Below the pieces are notes generated by a model, which was given only the letters and a program-made list of their open reading frames with translations, ran no database searches and was not told the DNA's origin. A stretch of DNA of 64,000 nt from Sphingobacteriales bacterium (GTDB lineage Bacteria > Bacteroidota > Bacteroidia > Chitinophagales > CAIOSU01): contig JAIXOI010000023.1 in assembly GCA_027486795.1 (NCBI GenBank), forward strand, positions 124,001 to 188,000, in the 5' to 3' direction. Position 1 is the first letter of the stretch. The number at the start of each line of letters is the position of its first letter. A program made the position numbers and the translations under genes. Positions 17,349 through 26,399 of this stretch are shown here, one piece after another.

Positions 17349-17444
17349 ACCTATTTTATTTGTTGATAATTGCACCCCGAAACCGCCAAAGCAAACGTTA
17401 TTTTTGAAGTTGGAGCAAACTGCCTTTGCTAGGCCCTAGCTCTA

Positions 17445-17545
17445 AATATGAAATGAGAGATAAGAAATATGAAATAGGGTAAAGCTATTGTTACCCTTCA
17501 ACATATTTAGTCTTCATACTTGATACTCATATCTTGATACTGACA
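17445..17545. repeat. Word-like repeat, family B, inverted arms upstream of the LysM gene
   Basis: The left arm (about 17445-17480: ATGAAATGAGAGATAAGAAA) and right arm (about 17491-17543: AACATATTTAGTCTTCATAC, TGATACTCATATCTTGATAC) repeat the words seen at 6810-6905 and are roughly complementary; the centre AGGGTAA/TTACCCT pairs perfectly around 8 bases. The block ends only a few bases before the LysM gene start. Confidence 0.6.
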
Positions 17546-17550
17546 AAACG

Positions 17551-19623
17551 ATGCAAAAGATAACAATACTGATAATACTGCTTGCCAGCGGGCTGTTGGC
17601 CTCGGCCCAGCCCGACTTGAAAAAGTTTACTATAGAACAGTACATTGAGAAATATGCGCCCTTGGCACAAAACGAAATGGCACTGTATGGCATTCCGGCC
17701 AGTATAACACTAGCACAGGGCATTCTAGAATCTAACTACGGCAACAGCGAGCTTACAACCAAAGCCAAAAACCACTTCGGCATTAAATGCCACAATGGTT
17801 GGACAGGCAAAGGCTATTATATGGACGATGATACCAAGCAAGAGTGCTTTAGGGTATACGATACCGATGCCGAATCGTACAGAGACCATTCCGACTTTTT
17901 GAAAACCCGCGAACGATATGCTTTCCTTTTTGAGCTTGAAAGCACCGATTACAAAAGTTGGGCTAAGGGTCTTTCACGTGCTGGCTATGCTACCAACCCA
18001 CAATATGCCAACCTGCTCATCCGCATTATTGAAGAACGCAACCTTGCTCGTTTCGACACTAAGAAACCCGTTGATACTCAAGTAGATTATAGCGACCCTA
18101 ATAAGGTATTGGATATGATACCGAACGAGATTTTCTTGTTCAACAACATTAAAACGGTGATAGTAAAACAAGGCCATGACATACCTGCCCTTGCAGAACT
18201 GTACCATATGAATGTGCGCCAACTTACCAAATACAATGACCTTGATGCAGACGCGGTGCTTACGCCCGGTCAAAAAATATACCTGCAACCGAAACGAAGC
18301 AAAGGGTTTAACAAGCTTCATGTAGTAAATGCGGGCGAAACTATGCACTCCATTTCTCAAAAAGAGGGGATAAAAATGAGCGCCTTGTATAAAAAGAACC
18401 AAATGGTACCTGGCGAAGAACCATTGGTCGGCGAGCGACTTTGCCTGCACCGCAAATGCAAAGACAAACCCAAAACATACTCTGAAGAAGAACTGCTTGC
18501 GGAGAAAAACGTACAACTTGATAAGCACATAGAAGAAATAAAAAAAGATCGTAAAAAGGAGATTGCCGATAGTTTAGCCATAGTAAATAAGGATGCACCA
18601 AAAAACGACTATGGTTACAAAGGCCCACCATACTACCATACCCTGTTAGCTGGCGAAACCATGTATAGCGTATCGAAAAAATACGGTGTGGCAATATCGG
18701 ATATTGAAACTTGGAACAAAATGAAGCCTGGTGCCAAACTAAGCGTTGGCCAAAGCCTTATAGTAGGCTTTGGCGATGTGAAGCCCATTGAACCGCCAAA
18801 AATGCCAGAGCCTATCAACCCGGAAATATTTGGCGACGATACAACTATATACAAACCCGCACCCACTCCGGCACCTACCCCAACACCAACTGCTACCGAT
18901 ACCAATACGGTAAGCACCATAATTGACGTGTTAGTGCCTGAAACCGACTTAGACCCCACTGTACGCTCAAACGATACTGACGAGCCGAACAACATACTAG
19001 CATACCCTGAATACCATGTTGTTGAAGACGGCGAAAGCATGTATTCAATTGCTAAGAAATACGATGTTACGGTAGAGAAAATAAAAGAATGGAACAACCT
19101 GCCCGACTATACCGTAGCGGTTGGCCAACGACTGATGGTGTATGACAATACCACTACTGTAGTAGAGGAGGTGCCGCTGGAAACCGAAATTGAAAACAAC
19201 AAACGTGAAGAGGCCGTAATATATCACACCGTGCTGGCTGGCGAAACTTTATATGGTGTTGCGCGCCAATACAACGTATCGGTAAACGACATACGCAAAT
19301 GGAACCCAGGCATGAGCGATATGCTCAAAACAGGCCAGAAACTTATTATCGGCAAAGTTGACAAACCTTCGGCACCGGACGAGGAAGATGCCCCGAAGCC
19401 AAAACCAACACCACCGACAACAACCACCCAACCCGAAAAGCCAAAACCGACACAACCTGTAGCACCTAAAACCACTGGCACCCAATACCATACCGTTGAG
19501 CCCGGCCAAACATTGTACGGGATATCAAGGTTATACAACGTTACCGTGGAGAAATTAACCGAGTGGAACAAACTATCAAGCACTAGCATCAATGTTGGAC
19601 AAAAACTCATCGTTAGTCCCTGA
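17551..19623 (+). CDS. Secreted N-acetylglucosaminidase with six LysM domains
   Basis: A 690-residue exported peptidoglycan hydrolase. A signal peptide (to about residue 19) is followed by a glucosaminidase (GH73-type) domain at about 25-170: ITLAQGILESNYGNSELTTK with the catalytic-type Glu, and NHFGIKCHNGW. Six LysM modules follow, typified by YHTLLAGETMYSVSKKYGV, YHVVEDGESMYSIAKKYDV, YHTVLAGETLYGVARQYNV and YHTVEPGQTLYGISRLYNV; the first two are more divergent. Linkers are Pro/Thr-rich. LysMs bind glycan strands, so the enzyme likely cuts GlcNAc-MurNAc links during growth or division. Its end overlaps hpt by 32 bases. Confidence 0.92.
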   Translation: MQKITILIILLASGLLASAQPDLKKFTIEQYIEKYAPLAQNEMALYGIPASITLAQGILESNYGNSELTTKAKNHFGIKCHNGWTGKGYYMDDDTKQECFRVYDTDAESYRDHSDFLKTRERYAFLFELESTDYKSWAKGLSRAGYATNPQYANLLIRIIEERNLARFDTKKPVDTQVDYSDPNKVLDMIPNEIFLFNNIKTVIVKQGHDIPALAELYHMNVRQLTKYNDLDADAVLTPGQKIYLQPKRSKGFNKLHVVNAGETMHSISQKEGIKMSALYKKNQMVPGEEPLVGERLCLHRKCKDKPKTYSEEELLAEKNVQLDKHIEEIKKDRKKEIADSLAIVNKDAPKNDYGYKGPPYYHTLLAGETMYSVSKKYGVAISDIETWNKMKPGAKLSVGQSLIVGFGDVKPIEPPKMPEPINPEIFGDDTTIYKPAPTPAPTPTPTATDTNTVSTIIDVLVPETDLDPTVRSNDTDEPNNILAYPEYHVVEDGESMYSIAKKYDVTVEKIKEWNNLPDYTVAVGQRLMVYDNTTTVVEEVPLETEIENNKREEAVIYHTVLAGETLYGVARQYNVSVNDIRKWNPGMSDMLKTGQKLIIGKVDKPSAPDEEDAPKPKPTPPTTTTQPEKPKPTQPVAPKTTGTQYHTVEPGQTLYGISRLYNVTVEKLTEWNKLSSTSINVGQKLIVSP

Positions 19624-20170
19624 GCAGGAAATACCTGTAGTAAGGGTAAAAGACAAACGTTTCCGTGTATTTATACCTTACGAGGATATACAAGAGCGCA
19701 TACGTATAATGGCCGCCGCAATGACCCGTGAGTACGAGGGTAAAAAGCCTATCTTCTTATCGGTGCTTACTGGCTCATTCATGTTTGCTGCCGACCTAAT
19801 GAAGCACATCAACATCGATTGCGAAATAGCCTTTACGCGCCTATCATCATATTCCGGCACTAGCAGCACGGGCAAGGTGGAGATGATTATGGACTTCAGG
19901 GAGGAAATAAAAGACCGCCACGTAATTATACTGGAAGACATTGTAGATAGCGGCACTACCCTTTCGCGGTTTTTGCCAATACTTGAAGAGCACCAGCCCG
20001 CCAGTATAGCCATTGCCACGCTGCTCATTAAGCCTGAAGCCTTGAAATATAAGCTTGATGTTCCTTACGTTGGTTTCCGCATCAGCAATGAATTTATCAT
20101 TGGCTATGGCCTTGATTACGATGGCGCCGGAAGGAACTTGAAGGATATTTATCAGGTGGTAGAAGCGTAA
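19592..20170 (+). CDS. hpt: Hypoxanthine phosphoribosyltransferase
   Basis: A 192-residue purine salvage enzyme. It has the PRPP-binding motif VIILEDIVDSGTTL (about 110-123), the flexible-loop residues RLSSYSGTSSTG and the base-specificity segment KPEALKYKLDVPYVGFRISN. The ATG lies 32 bases inside the LysM gene in another frame; no later start fits the conserved N-terminus (VRVKDKRFRVFIPYEDI), so the overlap appears genuine and suggests translational coupling. The pairing of hpt with a LysM hydrolase has no obvious functional link. Confidence 0.95.
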   Translation: MLDKNSSLVPEQEIPVVRVKDKRFRVFIPYEDIQERIRIMAAAMTREYEGKKPIFLSVLTGSFMFAADLMKHINIDCEIAFTRLSSYSGTSSTGKVEMIMDFREEIKDRHVIILEDIVDSGTTLSRFLPILEEHQPASIAIATLLIKPEALKYKLDVPYVGFRISNEFIIGYGLDYDGAGRNLKDIYQVVEA

Positions 20171-20455
20171 TGCAATGGCTTCTAAATTTAGAAGTACCGA
20201 TGCATCAATAATTAGCTGTTAATGTTAATTAACGTTAGTAAAGCAAAAGTCGCCCATCCCTTACAATCTTTTATCTTTGCCGCACGTTATTGATTTGAAC
20301 ATCTGCTGGAGGGTAGTGTTTTAATAAAGAAGCGACTAAAACGGCACACTATAAAGCAATCCGTTGGTATATGCGGAACGACTGTTCGTAGATTGGAGTT
20401 GTATTAATATCACTATTTACATTAGCTTGGAATTGTTTAACTACCCAAAGGACCT
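20171..20455. other. 285-base intergenic region before the S41 protease gene
   Basis: No ORF or RNA gene is apparent. TATCTTTG at 20273-20280 matches the Bacteroidota -7 element but has no TTG at -33. An AAAGGA sequence 4 bases before the next ATG is one of few Shine-Dalgarno-like sites in the window. Confidence 0.3.
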
Positions 20456-22141
20456 ATGAAGCTGAATAACATAAGCCTAAAGACGATGAAAAGGGGCCTC
20501 GTTGTGCTGCTGATAGCCGCTATGCTGCCTGTAGCCTTCACGCAAACAAATAGCTACTTCGAGATTTCGAAGAACTTGGATATATATGCCAGCCTGTATA
20601 AAGAGCTGAATACATACTATGTAGACGAAGTGCAGCCTAGCGATTTGATGCGCCAAGGCATTGACGGTATGCTCAACTCACTTGACCCATACACCTCTTA
20701 CATAAGCGAAGCCGAAATAGAAGGATACCGTATGCAAACTACCGGCAAATACGGCGGCATTGGTGCATTGGTGCGCAAGGTAGACCGCTACATTACCATA
20801 TCAGAGCCTTATGAAGGTTATGCAGCGAGTAAAGCAGGCCTATTGGCAGGGGACAAGCTCTTGAAAATTGATGGCACTTCGGTTATCGATAAAGAAACCA
20901 ACGACATTAGCTCACTATTGAAAGGTCAAGCTGGCACCAACACCACCCTTTTGATATTGCGCACCCTTGCCGATGGCACCGAGAAAGAAATGGAAGTGGT
21001 GGTTACTCGGGAAGACATCAAAATTAAAAACGTACCTTACTATGGCATGATCAATACTGAGATTGGCTACATACGCCTCAGCAACTTTACCGATGATGCT
21101 GGCAAGGAAGTGCATGATGCCTTAGAAGATTTGAAATCAAAAAACCCTGCATTGAAAGGCTTGGTGTTCGATTTGCGCGGCAACCCAGGCGGTTTGTTGG
21201 CTGAGGCTGTAAACGTAAGCAACGTGTTTGTTGACAAAAACCAAGAAATAGTGTCGACCCGTGGCAAGGTAAACGAATGGGATAAGACCTTCAAAACCCT
21301 GAACAATGCCGTTGATACACAAATACCAATTGCAGTATTGGTAAACCGTGGCTCTGCTTCTGCTTCTGAAATTGTAGCTGGCTCGTTGCAAGACCTTGAC
21401 CGTGCCGTAATAGTTGGCCAACGCTCGTTTGGCAAAGGATTGGTGCAAACTACCCGCAACTTGCCTTACAACACCAAGCTAAAAATTACCACAGCTAAGT
21501 ACTATACACCAAGTGGCCGTTGCATTCAGGCGCTTGACTATGCGCACAAAGATGAGAATGGATATGCTGCAAAAACCCCCGACTCGTTGAAGGTAGCATT
21601 TAAAACTACTGGCGGACGCACCGTTTACGATGGTGCCGGAATTGACCCAGACCTAGAAGTAGAAGGCACACCGGTAAACAAAATTACCATGAGCTTGATT
21701 AACAAAAACTACATTTTCCATTATGCTACTATTTATAGGGCCAAAAACCCAACTATTGCTGCAGCTAAGGACTTTAAACTTAGCGATAAAGACTACCAAG
21801 ACTTTGTAGCCTACCTGAATGGCAAAGAGTATGACTATGCTACCGAAAGCGAGGAACTACTAAAAGAACTTGAAAGCACTACTAAAGACGAAAAGTATTA
21901 TGATGCAATTGCTGCCGAGCTGAAAAAGCTAAAAGATAATGTGATGCACGACAAAAGCAACGATTTGACCAAACACAAAGAAGAAATCAAAAAAGTGCTA
22001 GAAGATGAGATTGTAAGCCGCTACTATTATAGCACCGGCCGCATTATGGTATCGTTTAATTACGATGAGGACATACAAACTGCCTTGAAAGTATTAAACA
22101 ACCCAAACCAATACAAGCAGATACTTACTGCTAAAAAATAA
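20456..22141 (+). CDS. S41 family C-terminal processing protease
   Basis: A 561-residue envelope protease. A signal anchor (about 11-30) leads to an N-terminal helical domain (DPYTSYISEAE), a PDZ domain (about 100-185: GGIGALVRKVD, AAKAGLL-like ASKAGLLAGDKLLKIDG) and the protease core. The Ser302/Lys327 dyad is seen in NRGSASASEIVAG and RSFGKGLVQ, 25 residues apart as in CtpA/Prc. A C-terminal helical extension of about 150 residues is typical of Bacteroidota members. It cleaves exported proteins from their C-termini. A start at Met11 (20486) is also possible. A terminator follows. Confidence 0.92.
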   Translation: MKLNNISLKTMKRGLVVLLIAAMLPVAFTQTNSYFEISKNLDIYASLYKELNTYYVDEVQPSDLMRQGIDGMLNSLDPYTSYISEAEIEGYRMQTTGKYGGIGALVRKVDRYITISEPYEGYAASKAGLLAGDKLLKIDGTSVIDKETNDISSLLKGQAGTNTTLLILRTLADGTEKEMEVVVTREDIKIKNVPYYGMINTEIGYIRLSNFTDDAGKEVHDALEDLKSKNPALKGLVFDLRGNPGGLLAEAVNVSNVFVDKNQEIVSTRGKVNEWDKTFKTLNNAVDTQIPIAVLVNRGSASASEIVAGSLQDLDRAVIVGQRSFGKGLVQTTRNLPYNTKLKITTAKYYTPSGRCIQALDYAHKDENGYAAKTPDSLKVAFKTTGGRTVYDGAGIDPDLEVEGTPVNKITMSLINKNYIFHYATIYRAKNPTIAAAKDFKLSDKDYQDFVAYLNGKEYDYATESEELLKELESTTKDEKYYDAIAAELKKLKDNVMHDKSNDLTKHKEEIKKVLEDEIVSRYYYSTGRIMVSFNYDEDIQTALKVLNNPNQYKQILTAKK

Positions 22142-22167
22142 AATTGCCCTTTGCAGTTGGTTTCAGA

Positions 22168-22206
22168 AAGCAGCCGTGCCTTTGGTGCGGCTGCTTCCAT
22201 TTTTTA
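22168..22206 (+). terminator. Intrinsic terminator after the S41 protease gene
   Basis: A 9-bp stem AAGCAGCCG/CGGCTGCTT (about 22168-22195), extended by weaker pairs, is followed by a T6 run. Confidence 0.8.
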
Positions 22207-22220
22207 ACATCCATTAACCG

Positions 22221-22228
22221 TATTTTTG
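22221..22228 (+). promoter_or_regulatory. Possible -7 promoter element of the outer membrane receptor gene
   Basis: TATTTTTG matches TAnnTTTG exactly, just after the preceding terminator and 74 bases before the next ATG. The -33 TTG is not evident. Confidence 0.35.
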
Positions 22229-22301
22229 CACAAACACCTTAAACTATAACTAGGCCCAATTGTCTAATCGAGGAGTTTTTTAGAGGTTACCAATAATTAG
22301 T

Positions 22302-24749
22302 ATGAGATATTTTATTGCAGTTTTGATATTGTGGGCCGTAACGAACACGCCTTTGCATGCCCAACAACCAGGGCAAGGCGGAGGCGGAAACGGTGCGCCT
22401 GGAGTGTTGTTTCAAGTAACCGGAAAAATACAAGATGCAGGCACTAAATTGACATTGGAATATGCCACAGTAAGTATGTTTAGTGCCATTGATAGCAGCC
22501 TTGCGACAGGCAATATAACCGACGAAAAGGGAAACTTTGTGCTTGAAGTGAAGAAACCTGGCCAATACTATTTGGTAGCGAGTTTTTTAGGTTACATAGA
22601 ACAAAACATTGGCACCGTTGCCCTAAAACCAGACGAACCCAAGGTAAACTTGGGCATTATATTGCTTAAGCCCGATTCGGAATCAATTGGCGAGGTAGAA
22701 ATTGTAGCCGAACGCTCGCAAATGCAAATGCAACTCGATAAAAAGGTATTTACTGTAGGCAAAGACCTAGCCAATGCAGGCGGCACTGCAGTAGACGTAC
22801 TAGATAATATTCCTTCGGTGCAAGTTGATGTGGATGGCAATGTAAGCCTAAGAGGAAGTGGCAATGTACAGATATTTATTGATGGCAAACCTTCGGGTCT
22901 ATCGGGCCCTGATGCATTAAAATTCCTACAATCAGACCAAATTGACCGCGTTGAGGTGGTTACCAATCCATCGGCCCGGTATTCTGCCGAGGGCGAGGTG
23001 GGCATTATCAATATCATCCTTAAAAAAGACCGCAAGCAGGGACTCAATGGCAGCGTAAGCGCTACAACAGGCTACCCACACAACCACGGTGGTGGTATAA
23101 CGCTCAACTACCGCACCAAGCATGTAAACTTGTTTACCAGCTATAACCTAAACTACCGCGAAAATATAGGCAATGGTTACTACAGGCAAGAGTTTACGGG
23201 TAACGATACCCTTGCCATTTTGGAAGCCGATAGAGACCACAATCGTGGTGGCTTGGGTAGCACCTTCCGTTTAGGCAGCGATTTCTTTTGGAAAGACAAC
23301 AATACTATTACCATAGCTGGCTTGTACAGCTATCGCCGAAACACGAATGTGACCAACTTATCGTATCAAAATTTCAATAGTTTGGATGAGTTGATGTCTA
23401 GTAGCAACCGAGAAGAAGATGAGTTTGAAATAAGCAACAATTTTGAAGCGGAACTGAACTACCGGCGCTCATTTAAGAAAAAGGGGCAAGAGTTTACCGC
23501 AGTTGCCAAGTGGTTTACAAACAACGACAACGAAGAAGGCGATATACTTGAAAATATAACATTGGGCAACGCAGCCAATGTTACCCAACGCACAGGCAAT
23601 AAAGAGCTGGAAACCAATTGGCTTTTGCAAACCGACTATATACACCCGCTGCCCAAGGGCATGCAATTTGAAACAGGTGCTCGCATAACGTTGCGTTCAA
23701 TTGACAATAATTACTTTGTAGAGCAATTTGAAAACGCCGAATGGGCCACCTTGCCTGGCTTTGTTGATACCTTCAGCTACCAAGAGAATATATACGCCGC
23801 CTATGCCATTTTGAGCGGCAAATACAAAAAAATATCGTGGCAGGGTGGCCTTAGAACCGAAGTAACGGATATTGACATTACCTCGGCGGTGAACAGCACT
23901 GAGGTAAAAAAGAACTATATCGGATTTTTCCCGAGTGCACACTTCTCGTATGCGTTTAACGACGAAAACACGTTTCAAGTAAGTTACAGCCGACGGTTGA
24001 GTAGGCCGCAGTTTCGCGATTTGTTGCCTTTTAGCAACTACAGCGATTCGCGAAACTTCAGGGCAGGCAACCCCGATTTAGACCCAGAATATACCAACTC
24101 ATTTGAGCTGGGCTATTTACGATACTGGAAAACCGGATCGCTGCTATCCAGCGTTTACTATCGCTACCGCACCGGTGTAACGGCACGAATAACCCAAGTA
24201 AACGATGAAGGGCTGGCCATTAACTTTCCGGTAAACCTAAGTGAAGAGCACTCGGTGGGTGTTGAGTTTACCATATCGCAAACACTCTGGAAAATATGGA
24301 CCCTGACAGGTGGTGCAAATGCCTATTTCTTTGAAAGCAAGGGAAGCTACTTAGGGCAAGACCTAGGTGCTAGCTCATTGGCAGGCAACATGCGACTCAC
24401 CAGCAAATGGGCCTTGCCTAAAGATTTTGCCATACAAGCAGCCATGACTTACCGCAGCCCACAGCAACGTGCGCAGGGGCGCAGCCTTTCAATAACTGCT
24501 TTGGATATTTCGGCAAGTAAAGATCTTTTCAAAAAGAAAGCCACCTTATCATTGAACGTTCGCGACGTGTTTAATAGCCGCAAGTTTCGCTCAGAGACTA
24601 CCACCAGTGAGTTTACGCGCTACGACGAGTTTCAGTGGGCCACTAGACAAGTAGTGCTAACGTTTAGTTACCGCTTTGGCACCCAAACCAAGCAGCAAAA
24701 ACGTAACAGCGGTGGCGGAGATGGTGGTGGTGGCATGGATGAGTATTAA
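22302..24749 (+). CDS. Outer membrane beta-barrel protein, TonB-receptor-like (carboxypeptidase-regulatory + plug + barrel)
   Basis: An 815-residue outer membrane protein. Signal peptide to about 20, then a Gly-rich spacer (GQGGGGNGAPG), a carboxypeptidase-regulatory-like domain (about 38-115: VTGKIQDAGTKLTLEYATVS, VASFLGYIEQN), a plug-like domain (about 130-245: VDVLDNIPSVQVDVDGNVSL, VEVVTNPSARYSAEGEVGII) and a 22-strand-type barrel to the end (FSYRFG). It belongs to the Bacteroidota outer membrane beta-barrel family 3 rather than SusC. The tail is odd: Gln/Lys then a run of Gly before MDEY. Ligand unknown; no SusD partner is adjacent. Confidence 0.88.
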   Translation: MRYFIAVLILWAVTNTPLHAQQPGQGGGGNGAPGVLFQVTGKIQDAGTKLTLEYATVSMFSAIDSSLATGNITDEKGNFVLEVKKPGQYYLVASFLGYIEQNIGTVALKPDEPKVNLGIILLKPDSESIGEVEIVAERSQMQMQLDKKVFTVGKDLANAGGTAVDVLDNIPSVQVDVDGNVSLRGSGNVQIFIDGKPSGLSGPDALKFLQSDQIDRVEVVTNPSARYSAEGEVGIINIILKKDRKQGLNGSVSATTGYPHNHGGGITLNYRTKHVNLFTSYNLNYRENIGNGYYRQEFTGNDTLAILEADRDHNRGGLGSTFRLGSDFFWKDNNTITIAGLYSYRRNTNVTNLSYQNFNSLDELMSSSNREEDEFEISNNFEAELNYRRSFKKKGQEFTAVAKWFTNNDNEEGDILENITLGNAANVTQRTGNKELETNWLLQTDYIHPLPKGMQFETGARITLRSIDNNYFVEQFENAEWATLPGFVDTFSYQENIYAAYAILSGKYKKISWQGGLRTEVTDIDITSAVNSTEVKKNYIGFFPSAHFSYAFNDENTFQVSYSRRLSRPQFRDLLPFSNYSDSRNFRAGNPDLDPEYTNSFELGYLRYWKTGSLLSSVYYRYRTGVTARITQVNDEGLAINFPVNLSEEHSVGVEFTISQTLWKIWTLTGGANAYFFESKGSYLGQDLGASSLAGNMRLTSKWALPKDFAIQAAMTYRSPQQRAQGRSLSITALDISASKDLFKKKATLSLNVRDVFNSRKFRSETTTSEFTRYDEFQWATRQVVLTFSYRFGTQTKQQKRNSGGGDGGGGMDEY

Positions 24750-24813
24750 TTGCTGTGCAATGGTGCCAAAATGAACAGCAACACAACCCATCTTCATTAA
24801 CCCCACATTTCCC

Positions 24814-24821
24814 TATCTTCG
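24814..24821 (+). promoter_or_regulatory. Possible promoter of the beta-helix lipoprotein gene
   Basis: TATCTTCG, a common variant of TAnnTTTG, lies 48 bases before the ATG at 24870 with TTC 19 bases upstream in place of TTG. Confidence 0.3.
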
Positions 24822-24869
24822 CATACGAATATAGGCCATGTGGCCGTTAAAGCATTCTTACTAAGATTC

Positions 24870-26288
24870 ATGCACTTGCGTATCCTTTCTGCTTTTATCG
24901 TTTCTGTTGCTTTGCTACTGGCACTAGGCCTTAATACTGGCTGCCGTAAAGATGTGCTCACTACTGATAGCAGCGCCAAACTGCGCTTTTCGTCAGATAC
25001 ACTCACCTTCGATACAGTATTTACCACTATTGCCTCTACCACCCTGCCCCTCAAAATATTCAACGACAACAAAAACAAGATAAAAGTAAGCAGCATTGAG
25101 CTGAGCAGTGGTGCTAGCTCTAAGTTCAGAATTAATGTAGACGGAATACCCGGTGATGCTTACGAAGTGGAGATTGAAGGAAAAGACAGCCTTTACATTT
25201 TTGTAGAAGTAACCGTTGACCCGAACAATGCCAACAACCCGCTCATCTTTATCGATTCGCTCAATTTTCTTACCAATGGCAATAAGCAAAAGGTAGTATT
25301 GGCCGCTTGGGGGCAAGATGCTCACTTTTACAATGGTCAGGTTATTTGCAACGAAACCTGGGTAAACGACAAGCCCTATGTCATTTTCAATTCCATGCTT
25401 ATTGATGCGGGTTGCGAACTAATCATTGACCCAGGGGTGCAAATTCACCTTAGCGATAACTCGTTTTTGTATGTGCGGGGCAAAATAACCGCTAATGGCG
25501 GCTGTGGCACCGATACCGTTAGTTTCCGTGGGCTGCGGCTAGAAGAGTTTTACGACGATTTACCTGGGCAATGGCCAGGTATCTTCATTCTTCGTGGCAG
25601 CCAAAACAACAGTTTTACCAATGTGGAGATCAAGAACTCCACGTTCGGTCTTAACTTGGGTGCCGATACTACCGATAACTTAGCCTCGTTTACCACCTCA
25701 AATAAGAGTAGTGTAACGCTAGACAAAGTAATTATAAAGAATACCCTCTCAACGGGCATTTACAGCACCCTTTCAGATGTTACAGCTACAAACTGCCTGT
25801 TTTACAACACCACCGACAACCTACTCACTATGGGGTTAGGCGGCACTTATGTGTTTACCAATTGCAACTTCATTAATTATGGCTCGGTAACCACCAGCCA
25901 CGATAAGCCCAACATTTTAATGAGCAATGTAGCCACCAACGAGGCTAGGGGCCAAACCGTGTTTGCCGACCTGAATGCGACGTTCAAAAACTGTATTGTT
26001 GATGGCTCGTTGGATGAGGAGATACAAATTGAACAAGCCGACGAAGCAGCATTTATTTACCGATTTGAGAACTGCTTGGTAAAAACAGAGCGCACCACCA
26101 CGCCCGATAGCTTTATAAACGTATTGGTAAACGTAAGCCCACAGTTTAAAAACCGTGGCGAAGACGATTTTACACTGTTACCGGGCTCTCCATGCATTGA
26201 TGCTGGCTCAGGCTTTATATTCGACGATTTGGAATGCTTGCCCCGCAGCGGAACCATTGACATTGGTGCACTGGAATATCAGCCCTGA
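24870..26288 (+). CDS. Beta-helix lipoprotein with choice-of-anchor end
   Basis: A 472-residue lipoprotein from the ATG at 24870 (a GTG at 24840 in frame would add 10 residues before the signal peptide). The lipobox Cys is residue 25 (GLNTGCRKD). An N-terminal immunoglobulin-like part (about 30-150: LTFDTVFTTIASTTLPLKIF) precedes a right-handed parallel beta-helix (about 180-400) with stacked strands such as FTNVEIKNSTFGLNLG, VTLDKVIIKNTLSTGIYSTL and ATNCLFYNTTDNLLTMG. The closing SPCIDAGSG and GTIDIGALEYQ is typical of these Bacteroidota proteins. Such folds often bind or cut polysaccharide, but no catalytic site is recognised. Confidence 0.78.
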   Translation: MHLRILSAFIVSVALLLALGLNTGCRKDVLTTDSSAKLRFSSDTLTFDTVFTTIASTTLPLKIFNDNKNKIKVSSIELSSGASSKFRINVDGIPGDAYEVEIEGKDSLYIFVEVTVDPNNANNPLIFIDSLNFLTNGNKQKVVLAAWGQDAHFYNGQVICNETWVNDKPYVIFNSMLIDAGCELIIDPGVQIHLSDNSFLYVRGKITANGGCGTDTVSFRGLRLEEFYDDLPGQWPGIFILRGSQNNSFTNVEIKNSTFGLNLGADTTDNLASFTTSNKSSVTLDKVIIKNTLSTGIYSTLSDVTATNCLFYNTTDNLLTMGLGGTYVFTNCNFINYGSVTTSHDKPNILMSNVATNEARGQTVFADLNATFKNCIVDGSLDEEIQIEQADEAAFIYRFENCLVKTERTTTPDSFINVLVNVSPQFKNRGEDDFTLLPGSPCIDAGSGFIFDDLECLPRSGTIDIGALEYQP

Positions 26289-26399
26289 TAAAAAGTAAAG
26301 TGCCAATACCAAAGTAGCAGACAAACAACCACCTGCTGTTGATAAGCAGTATACATATCGTAAAAAGGTTTAGTATCTTAGCTTTAAACCGCTGCCATT

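Noticed and set aside
17974-18528. 184-residue minus-strand ORF inside the LysM gene
   Set aside because: Antisense to clear LysM and glucosaminidase coding; no motif.
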